DNA of 35,851 nt, from the NCBI GenBank assembly GCA_900545245.1, contig UQYV01000034.1:1-35851 (forward strand). The letters run 5' to 3'. The position numbers were made by a program, and so were the translations under genes. A model generated the notes under the pieces. The model was not told where the DNA came from. It searched no databases and worked only from the letters and a program-made list of their open reading frames with translations. Positions 9,135 to 15,428 of the stretch are shown piece after piece (position 1 is the first letter of the stretch; every line of letters begins with the position of its first letter). This DNA is from an uncultured Bacteroidales bacterium (GTDB taxonomy: Bacteria; Bacteroidota; Bacteroidia; Bacteroidales; UBA932).

Positions 9135-9137
9135 CCC
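9103..9137 (-). terminator. intrinsic terminator of the export operon
   Basis: The arms 9109-9121 and 9125-9137 form a 13 bp stem with a 3 nt loop and one mismatch (9114 against 9132). On the minus strand the stem is followed directly by six T (complement of 9103-9108). It lies 35 nt beyond the stop codon of the last permease gene, as expected for an intrinsic terminator. The 5' arm on this strand can alternatively pair with 9016-9027. Confidence 0.8.
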
Positions 9138-9171
9138 CGATTGAGATTTTGATTAAATGTGCCGAGTTACT

Positions 9172-10371
9172 CTACTTCGTGGCTTCAAAAACGGCTTCCT
9201 GAGCCTGGCGGGCCTTGATTCGCCCTTCAATAAGCCTTGTACGCCTTTCAATCAGCTTGTGCAGGCGAGACTCGTAGTGGTTTCGCTCGCGGTAGTCCAT
9301 CAGGAAGGCTGCGACGCTGTAGAATGCGAACTGGGAAATCAAGCCTATAAGCTGTGGACGAATCATCGAAAGAGTGGCGGCAGCGTTGTTGACGGCATGG
9401 AAACCCTGGATGGCGAAAGTTGACGGGAACACCCACGAAACCGCTTTCCAGAACGGTGACATCGAACTTACCGGCCAGATGGTTCCGCTGAGGAAGAGGC
9501 AGAGAGAAGACATAAAGAGCAACTCCACAAAGACCGTCTCCCTATGACGCACAAAGCGGCTGAAAGTAAAACTGAAAGCCACGCAGTCTATCACGAAGAA
9601 GAAAATCAGCGCAAGCAAATCAGGGAGCTGTCCCCTCTGAGGCATCTTGAAAATCGCCGGAACCACAAGCAGACAGTAGCAGGCAATGCCGACATACACC
9701 AGAGCGTAAGCCGCAGCCCTTCCGATAAGCGAACCGTCATGAGTTGCCTTTCCCTCCCTCATCGAACCGTTCATCACGCTCACACCGAAGAACATAGTCT
9801 GCTGTATGACAAGAAGAAGCGCCGCCGAAAGGAAGAAAATCAGGAACGACCAGTTCGTGTTGAACGGGATGTTTTCCTCTGCCGGAATGGCCTCCACCAT
9901 CTGTGCGATTGCCTCGTCCGTCATTCCCAAAGACGCAAAACGTGTAGTTTCTATCGTCCGGAGTTCGTCAATCATCACGTGGTTCACCGCCATCGTTATA
10001 TTCTTATAATAGAGGAAACTGGCCATATCCGCATAGGTCGAAATCGTCGCCTGTTCCATCCTCGCGAGCCTGTCGCCGTAATCCTCCGGGAAAAGAACGA
10101 TTCCGCGCACCTTTCTCTCCTCCATCAACTCCTGCGCCTCCGCCATAGAGACACATTTATAGGCCACATCCACCTCACGGGTCGCGTCAATCTTTTGGAT
10201 AAACCTGCGGCTGTCCGAACTTTGGCTCAAATCGACCACCGCCACCGGCATCTCGTCCACCGTACCTTTATAATAGATGAGACCGTATATAATCGGATAG
10301 AGAAGTCCACCGAGCAAAAATATGATGAGGACGTATGAATCCGCGAATATGCGTTTTAATTCTTTTAACAT
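9172..10371 (-). CDS. ABC-2 type transporter permease (second of the pair)
   Basis: An inner-membrane permease of 399 residues in the ABC-2 superfamily (YhhJ/YbhR-like exporters). It has an N-terminal membrane segment (YVLIIFLLGGLLYPIIYGLI, about 13-32), then a large periplasmic domain of about 150 residues (AVVDLSQSSDSRRFIQKIDA, VRGIVLFPEDYG). A cluster of membrane segments follows from about residue 175 (FLIFFLSAALLLVIQQ, AAYALVYVGIACYCLLVV, LLALIFFFVIDCVAFSF, LLFMSSLCLFLSGTIWPVS). The C-terminal tail is strongly charged. It is the last gene of the operon, 47 bp after the paired permease. No ATP-binding subunit is encoded here, so energy coupling must come from an ATPase elsewhere or in some other way. 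Confidence 0.9.
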   Translation of the reverse strand: MLKELKRIFADSYVLIIFLLGGLLYPIIYGLIYYKGTVDEMPVAVVDLSQSSDSRRFIQKIDATREVDVAYKCVSMAEAQELMEERKVRGIVLFPEDYGDRLARMEQATISTYADMASFLYYKNITMAVNHVMIDELRTIETTRFASLGMTDEAIAQMVEAIPAEENIPFNTNWSFLIFFLSAALLLVIQQTMFFGVSVMNGSMREGKATHDGSLIGRAAAYALVYVGIACYCLLVVPAIFKMPQRGQLPDLLALIFFFVIDCVAFSFTFSRFVRHRETVFVELLFMSSLCLFLSGTIWPVSSMSPFWKAVSWVFPSTFAIQGFHAVNNAAATLSMIRPQLIGLISQFAFYSVAAFLMDYRERNHYESRLHKLIERRTRLIEGRIKARQAQEAVFEATK

Positions 10372-10418
10372 AGTTGTATATATCTATATATCACTGACAT
10401 ATATCCGCCGAAACGGCT

Positions 10419-11576
10419 TTATCTGTCGAAATTCTGATTTACCCACGCTCTCTTCAGGCGTCCGCTCACACAGAGAGGACCGACAAGGAAGAGAAGAAGA
10501 TAGACGAGATATGGCCACCAGTCGCCCAGTCCTGTGCCGTAAATTGCCTCCTGGACATAAGCGAGATAGTAGAATCGCAGCGGGAAAAGGACTGCAATGC
10601 CCTGGATTGCTCTCGGCATCGCCTCGACCGGGAATGTGAATCCGGAGAATGAGAATCCGAGAATCGTGAACAGAGCCGCGATGCTCAGGGCTATCCTCAA
10701 CACCGGAACCAGTCCGACAATCGTCACCGCAACTGCCTCACAGGCAATGATGAAGACCAGCATAAGCAGAATCATATTTCCCACACTGCCCGCAACCGGG
10801 AATTTGCACACCCCATACATCAGAAGATCAAGCAACAGTCCCATAAGGAGATACAAAACCGTGTAAGGAGTGAGTTTTCCCAAAAGCGCAGTAGCGAAAG
10901 AGCCTCCCGCAGTCTCCATCAATTCGCGTGATGTGCCGTAGCGAAGTTCGGAGCAGAGGGCATAAATCAGAACGAAAACTATACTCAGGCACAACAGTCC
11001 GGGGAGTATGATATTGTTCAGATAGATGCTGTAGCTTGTCATCGGGTTGCCGATGTGGTGTTCGTCTATCACAATCGGCTGGATAAGTCCCATTATCTGC
11101 CCCTCCGCATAACCCTTGGCACGGAAGACCTCTCTCTGGACGGCGCCGCCCGTGAGGGTGACCATCGTGAGCACGTCTTTGTAGCTCAGGGCTCCCGCAA
11201 TCATATAGAGCGAATTCACGTAATAGGTGAAAGTAGGGCGACGGTTTGCATAGACGTCAGCCGCCATATCTTTCGGTATCACGCAGAGGGAAGCCACCTC
11301 ACCGGTCTGCATCGCGTCGCGGGCCTCAGAAAAACTGTCGAAATGGACAACCTTGCCGAGTTGGGTCGCGTCGAGCTGACTGCAAAAATTGCGTGAAAGG
11401 GATGAATTATCATAATCTACAACTCCGATCGGCAGTTTCTCAGGGAGTCCCGCCTTGAAGAATGTCAGGTAGAAAAGACAGCAGACAGCCATCATAACCA
11501 CCGATCCGAGTACGTAGACAGGTTTGCGGCAGATAATCCCGAACTCACGCCGCACAACTTTCCAAAAATTTTTCAT
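10419..11576 (-). CDS. ABC-2 type transporter permease (first of the pair)
   Basis: An inner-membrane permease of 385 residues, same architecture as its downstream neighbour. It shows an N-terminal segment (VYVLGSVVMMAVCCLFYLTF, about 20-39), a periplasmic domain (IGVVDYDNSSLSRNFCSQLD, VASLCVIPKDMA), then five or so membrane segments (IILPGLLCLSIVFVLIYAL, LYLLMGLLLDLLMY, MILLMLVFIIACEAVAVTI, LSIAALFTILGFSFSGFTFP, LVYLLLFLVGPLCV). The ATG sits 2 nt after the stop of the HlyD-type adaptor, so translation is probably coupled. The two permeases likely form a heterodimer that exports drugs, lipids or another small molecule through the TolC channel of the same operon. Confidence 0.9.
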   Translation of the reverse strand: MKNFWKVVRREFGIICRKPVYVLGSVVMMAVCCLFYLTFFKAGLPEKLPIGVVDYDNSSLSRNFCSQLDATQLGKVVHFDSFSEARDAMQTGEVASLCVIPKDMAADVYANRRPTFTYYVNSLYMIAGALSYKDVLTMVTLTGGAVQREVFRAKGYAEGQIMGLIQPIVIDEHHIGNPMTSYSIYLNNIILPGLLCLSIVFVLIYALCSELRYGTSRELMETAGGSFATALLGKLTPYTVLYLLMGLLLDLLMYGVCKFPVAGSVGNMILLMLVFIIACEAVAVTIVGLVPVLRIALSIAALFTILGFSFSGFTFPVEAMPRAIQGIAVLFPLRFYYLAYVQEAIYGTGLGDWWPYLVYLLLFLVGPLCVSGRLKRAWVNQNFDR

Positions 11577-11578
11577 AA

Positions 11579-12574
11579 TTATTTATTCCGTACCACTATG
11601 GCGGTCATACCCGGACGTAGTCCTTCCACCTTTGAAACAGGCACAGCCCGCACCTCAAAAGTCTTGGCATCATACTGGTCAGTCTCCTTAGTCGCCCTCC
11701 AAGTGGCGTAAGACTCGCGTGCCGCAATGTAAGTCACAGTTGCATCAATCTCTTTTCCGTCAAGTGCAGGAATGCTCAGGCGGAGTTTGTCGCCGCTCTT
11801 CATACTGTGGAGTTTATCCTCGCGGATGTTGAAAGTGAACCACATATCAGAAAGGTCAGTCACAGTCATAATCGGAGAGCCGGTTCCGACAAGTTCGCCC
11901 ACGTGAGGGTAGCGTGCTGAAATGACTCCGTCAACAGGAGAAGTGAGTTTGAGCTCTGAAAGATAAGACTTCACTTCCATCACAGCGCCGTTTGCCCTGT
12001 CCACAAGAGCGATTGCGGCCGCCTTATCCTCCTCGCGTGCACCCTTCACCGCCATATCATACTGGGACTTTGCAGCCTCGGCTGTAGCGGCAGCGGCATT
12101 GTACTGGGCAGTCGCCTCATCGAATTTCTGGTCACTGATGACTTTCTGCTCGTGAAGACGGGTGGCACGGTCAAGGGTTTTCTTTGCTATATCCTTGCCC
12201 ACAAGAGCCTTCTGCCAGATTTCGTAAGCACCGGCAATTTCTTCCTTGCGTGCCCCGGTATTGGCCTTATTGCGCTGTGCCGCAGCGGCAGCGTATGCTG
12301 CATTTGCCTGTGCGAGCTTTGCGCGAACCTCAGGAGAATCGATGAGAACGAGGGTGTCACCCTTATGAACCATATCACCTTCAGCGGCATAGAACGCCTC
12401 GATACGACCCGGAACCTTTCCGGAAATACGGTATTCGGCAGCCTCCGCCTCACCTTGAATTACAGCCTCTTTTGGCCGTGAGAATATGATACCAAGCACA
12501 GACACCGCTGCAATCAGTGCAACAAGAACTCCAATTCCAATCCAAATGTTGCCTTTTTTCTGAGTCTTTTCCAT
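11579..12574 (-). CDS. HlyD/EmrA-family periplasmic adaptor (membrane fusion protein)
   Basis: An adaptor of 331 residues linking the inner-membrane permeases to the outer-membrane channel. One N-terminal membrane anchor is seen at about residues 10-29 (WIGIGVLVALIAAVSVLGII). The first half of a split biotinyl/lipoyl domain follows (YRISGKVPGRIEAFYAAEGD, then HKGDTLVLID). An Ala-rich coiled coil covers about 85-200. Next come the second lipoyl half (LTSPVDGVISARYPHVGELV, about 211-230) and a beta-barrel region (DMWFTFNIREDKLHSMKSGD). The length is normal for the YbhG/YhiI type that works with ABC-2 permeases. It lies 99 bp after the channel gene and 2 bp before the first permease. Confidence 0.93.
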   Translation of the reverse strand: MEKTQKKGNIWIGIGVLVALIAAVSVLGIIFSRPKEAVIQGEAEAAEYRISGKVPGRIEAFYAAEGDMVHKGDTLVLIDSPEVRAKLAQANAAYAAAAAQRNKANTGARKEEIAGAYEIWQKALVGKDIAKKTLDRATRLHEQKVISDQKFDEATAQYNAAAATAEAAKSQYDMAVKGAREEDKAAAIALVDRANGAVMEVKSYLSELKLTSPVDGVISARYPHVGELVGTGSPIMTVTDLSDMWFTFNIREDKLHSMKSGDKLRLSIPALDGKEIDATVTYIAARESYATWRATKETDQYDAKTFEVRAVPVSKVEGLRPGMTAIVVRNK

Positions 12575-12673
12575 TGTATTATGTTTTTATTATTTTATTT
12601 CAACGAATTACGTATTTCAATTCTTACTCATTTATCTTGAATGTGAAGCAGATCGCTTTTTTGCAAACCTCGT

Positions 12674-14161
12674 CTACAGTCTTCCTTCGGCCTTGGCAAG
12701 GTTCACAGAGCACATCTGCAGTTCCACGCCGGTCTCAATATATTCCGAATGAGCCTGCAACCAAGCCGTCTGCGCCTGAAGCACCACATTAGAGGCAATC
12801 ATACCCTCGTTCCATCCGGCAGTTGCGACACGAAGGTTTTCCTCCGCATTCTCAAGATTGCTCTCCGCCATTGTGAGTTTCTCCAGAGCCTCGCCTTCCT
12901 GCTGGCGGAGCTGTGCCACCTGAAGAGAAATCATCTCCTTCGCATCATCAAGCCTATATTGCGTGAGAGCCGCCTCGGCCTTTGCCTTCCTGGTCTTCTG
13001 GATGGCCTCGGTGCCGTGGAAAATAGGCACATTCACCAGCACACCCGCAGAGAAGAAACCTCCGAACTTGTTCTGGAAACCATTGAATACATTAGGGTTG
13101 GTCACCGCATAATTTGCCATAATCGCCACTGTAGGAAGTCCGTCGGCACGCACCACAGCAACCTTCTTGTCATAAATCTTCTTCGCCAAATCGAGGCTTT
13201 TGATTTCAGGTCTTGCGGCATAAACCTCCTCATCACTGATTACAGGACTCATCTGAGGCACAGGAATCGCATCGAGAGTCTCGTCCGCGAGAGTAATTTC
13301 ACTATCGAGAGGAAGACCGCACTCCTTGCACAGAAGCATCTTCGCAAGAGCAAGTCCGTTGGTTGCCTTCGTGTAGAGCATCTCAGATTCGTTCATCTTC
13401 ACCTTAATCGTGAGCGCATCCGAAGGAGTCGCAAAACCCTCAGCTACCAGCGCATCCACATCCTTTCCCATCTGACGGAGAAGGTCCGCATAGTTCTCTG
13501 CAAGATTCTTCTTTGCCGCGATGGAGACAATCTGCCAGTAGGCCTGTTCGATGTCGGCGAGAACCTGCGCATGTTCCGCGTCATACTGCGACTTCGCCAA
13601 TTCCTCGGCATACTTTGCCATCTGGTTGGAAGCCACAATCTTGCCGCCCATAAACACCGGCTGCTGGACCGAAACCACCGCGCCGCACAGATTGTGCATG
13701 TCAAGCGTAAGCGCTTCGGTGATATGCTGTCCTATCGCGTTAATAGGGGTCGCGATGTCCGTCGTCTGAAGACCGTCTATCAATTTCTTGAAAGCGGCAT
13801 CGGTCATATACTTTGTCATCACGTCCTTGTCCGACATAATCTGCATCATCTTGTTAGTCACGTCGTTCTGGAGAGTGGTCCCGGCATTCTGAATCTCAGC
13901 GGCCTTGTCGTCGTCGATAAGTTTCCAGTCGCGGCTCGTGTACATATAAGTGCCCGTTGCCGTAATCTTCGGGAAATAGTTTGCGAGGGCAATATTTCTG
14001 TCATACCCTGCAACCTTGATTTTCTGCTGAGCCGTCTTCAGCGAATTGTTGTTCTCTACCGCCATCTGCCTGCACTCGTCAAGAGTCAGAACTTGCTGCG
14101 CTCCGGCATAAATCGGGAGCACACAGAGTGCTGCGGCGATAATCCACATTGTCTTTTTCAT
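12674..14161 (-). CDS. TolC-family outer-membrane efflux channel
   Basis: Outer-membrane factor of 495 residues that gives the export operon its exit duct. It has a cleavable signal peptide (residues 1-21, AGAQQ) and no lipobox. Two long helical, Ala/Gln-rich halves follow the TolC/OEP plan: the first half starts at LTLDECRQMAVENNNSLKTA and the repeated half at about residue 300 (RPEIKSLDLAKKIYDKKVAV), ending AKAEGRL. Near residues 90-145 there is an inserted charged stretch (NDVTNKMMQIMSDKDVMTKY) not typical of short TolC homologues. It is the first gene of the minus operon and is divergent from the AraC-family gene. Confidence 0.92.
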   Translation of the reverse strand: MKKTMWIIAAALCVLPIYAGAQQVLTLDECRQMAVENNNSLKTAQQKIKVAGYDRNIALANYFPKITATGTYMYTSRDWKLIDDDKAAEIQNAGTTLQNDVTNKMMQIMSDKDVMTKYMTDAAFKKLIDGLQTTDIATPINAIGQHITEALTLDMHNLCGAVVSVQQPVFMGGKIVASNQMAKYAEELAKSQYDAEHAQVLADIEQAYWQIVSIAAKKNLAENYADLLRQMGKDVDALVAEGFATPSDALTIKVKMNESEMLYTKATNGLALAKMLLCKECGLPLDSEITLADETLDAIPVPQMSPVISDEEVYAARPEIKSLDLAKKIYDKKVAVVRADGLPTVAIMANYAVTNPNVFNGFQNKFGGFFSAGVLVNVPIFHGTEAIQKTRKAKAEAALTQYRLDDAKEMISLQVAQLRQQEGEALEKLTMAESNLENAEENLRVATAGWNEGMIASNVVLQAQTAWLQAHSEYIETGVELQMCSVNLAKAEGRL

Positions 14162-14253
14162 TTTTCTATATCTTTAAATTATTTTCCTGACATTGCATCC
14201 AACCGGCAGAAAACCCGAATCGAATGCGGCGGGCTATAATTCAAAACGATTGC

Positions 14254-14261
14254 CAAACATA
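14254..14261 (-). promoter_or_regulatory. candidate -7 box for the export operon
   Basis: The complement of 14254-14261 reads TATGTTTG, matching TAnnTTTG, about 93 bp before the tolC-like ATG. I see no clear TTTG at 19-21 bp upstream, as would fit an activator-dependent promoter. The divergent AraC-type protein could bind in the 14262-14336 interval, but I see no convincing operator repeat there. Confidence 0.3.
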
Positions 14262-14336
14262 AGACAATATGTATAACAGATCGGATATATAAATATACAT
14301 TTTGTCGCAAAAAACGACTTTTTAATAATTTTTGCG

Positions 14337-14344
14337 TATTTTTG
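14337..14344 (+). promoter_or_regulatory. candidate -7 box for the AraC-family gene
   Basis: TATTTTTG at 14337-14344 matches the Bacteroidetes -7 element; no TTTG sits at the right spacing upstream. A start near 14350 would leave only a few bases before the ATG at 14357. It would give about 27 nt before the next in-frame ATG at 14378, which slightly favours the later start. Confidence 0.3.
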
Positions 14345-14356
14345 TAATTCAATAAA

Positions 14357-15292
14357 ATGGGAAAATATCGAAATTATATGGAAAGATATCACGAAGTCAA
14401 CATCCGCGAACTCAAGCACTTGTCTCAGGGCTCGATAGTAAATGACAATTTGTCAGACGACCTCTTCATTGCAGAAATGCACTATGAATCGAAGATGGAC
14501 ATCATCGAATATCCCTGCCGTTTCCACGGCTATATGGCGTTTTTCTGCATAAAGGGAGAGTTTGAAGTGGAGATAAACCTCAAAAAATTCACCATCAGGA
14601 AAGATTCCATGTTCATCTACACTCCAGGCAACATCGTGAGAGTCACAAACATAGACCCGAGGGAAAAAGAATCCGTACACTTTGTCGTTGTCGCAATTTC
14701 GGAAGACCTGATGTCCAGCACACGCTTCGACTTCAGCAAGCTCTACAACGAAAGCCTGCGCCTGCTCGAATCGCCTTGCGTTGTCATCAATGAGAACGAG
14801 AGGGGACTCTACCGGAAATATTTCGATCTCATACAGGAAGTGTCAAAAATGAGGATGCCGAATATGAGAGAGTCCGTGACGGCTCTGATTTCATCCATCT
14901 TCTACCTCATGGGTGCCATGTGGACTGACAGACTGACTGCGGCGAAGAAAAACGGTGGAGACGAGATGTCCACAAGGTCAAAAATCGTCCTTGAGGATTT
15001 TCTTCTGCTCGTAAGGGACTATCACACAAAGGAAAGAAGCCTGTCGTTCTATGCGGACAAGCTCCATCTCACTCCGAAATATCTCTCCAAACTCATAAAG
15101 TCTGTCAGCGGCAAGTCGGCCCACGAATGGATTGACTCGTTCGTCATTCTGGAGGCGAAGAACCTGCTGAAATATTCGGACATGAGCATAAAGTCAATAG
15201 TCTACGAGCTCAATTTCCCGAACCAGACGACATTCTACCGATTCTTCAAGACCAAGACCGGAATGACCCCATCGGAATACCGGAAAATGTAG
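14357..15292 (+). CDS. AraC-family transcriptional regulator
   Basis: A one-component regulator of 311 residues, or 304 if translation begins at the ATG at 14378. The N-terminal half is a cupin-like ligand-binding domain (YPCRFHGYMAFFCIKGEFEV, INLKKFTIRKDSMFIYTPG). The C-terminal 100 residues form the double helix-turn-helix of AraC/XylS proteins: SLSFYADKLHLTPKYLSKLI for the first HTH and MSIKSIVYELNFPNQTTFYR for the second, ending in the family signature FFKTKTGMTPSEYRKM. It is divergent from the TolC-HlyD-permease operon with a 195 bp shared upstream region, so control of that exporter is the natural guess. It could also act on the SusC operon that begins 136 bp downstream. Confidence 0.93.
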   Translation: MGKYRNYMERYHEVNIRELKHLSQGSIVNDNLSDDLFIAEMHYESKMDIIEYPCRFHGYMAFFCIKGEFEVEINLKKFTIRKDSMFIYTPGNIVRVTNIDPREKESVHFVVVAISEDLMSSTRFDFSKLYNESLRLLESPCVVINENERGLYRKYFDLIQEVSKMRMPNMRESVTALISSIFYLMGAMWTDRLTAAKKNGGDEMSTRSKIVLEDFLLLVRDYHTKERSLSFYADKLHLTPKYLSKLIKSVSGKSAHEWIDSFVILEAKNLLKYSDMSIKSIVYELNFPNQTTFYRFFKTKTGMTPSEYRKM

Positions 15293-15300
15293 TGCGCTAA

Positions 15301-15332
15301 TTTGCACCAAATCAAAATTATGCATAACTTTG
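15301..15332 (+). promoter_or_regulatory. promoter of the region C SusCD-LRR-protease operon
   Basis: TTTG at 15301-15304 and TAACTTTG at 15325-15332 are separated by exactly 20 bp, a full match to the Bacteroidetes TTTG-N19-21-TAnnTTTG promoter. Transcription should begin near 15339, leaving a leader of about 90 nt before the SusC ATG at 15429. The -33 box lies 8 bp beyond the stop of the AraC-family gene, so the operon has its own promoter. Confidence 0.75.
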
Positions 15333-15376
15333 GCGCCGTGTTTTTAAGGTTATTAGTGCATTTCGAGAACAGAGTC

Positions 15377-15393
15377 GGTTTCAATCTGAAACC
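15377..15393 (+). promoter_or_regulatory. hairpin in the 5' leader of the region C operon
   Basis: GGTTTCA and TGAAACC form a perfect 7 bp stem with a 3 nt loop, about 38 nt after the predicted transcription start and 35 nt before the ATG. No T run follows, so it is not a terminator. It may affect mRNA stability or translation, or serve as a binding site for a dimeric protein. Confidence 0.4.
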
Positions 15394-15428
15394 AAATCTG
15401 GGATAAATGCGAAAATCGTTTACAATTT

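Noticed and set aside
9544..10338. Open frame of 264 codons on the plus strand, antisense to the second permease
   Set aside because: His/Arg-rich shadow translation; the minus strand encodes clear membrane helices.
12749..14239. Open frame of 496 codons on the plus strand, antisense to the TolC-family gene
   Set aside because: Its translation is Arg/His/Leu-rich without any domain, and the opposite strand encodes a clear TolC protein with signal peptide. Long antisense frames are common in such codon usage.
15377..15393. Terminator or riboswitch in the region C leader
   Set aside because: No T run follows the stem, and the leader of about 90 nt shows no conserved riboswitch pattern that I recognise.
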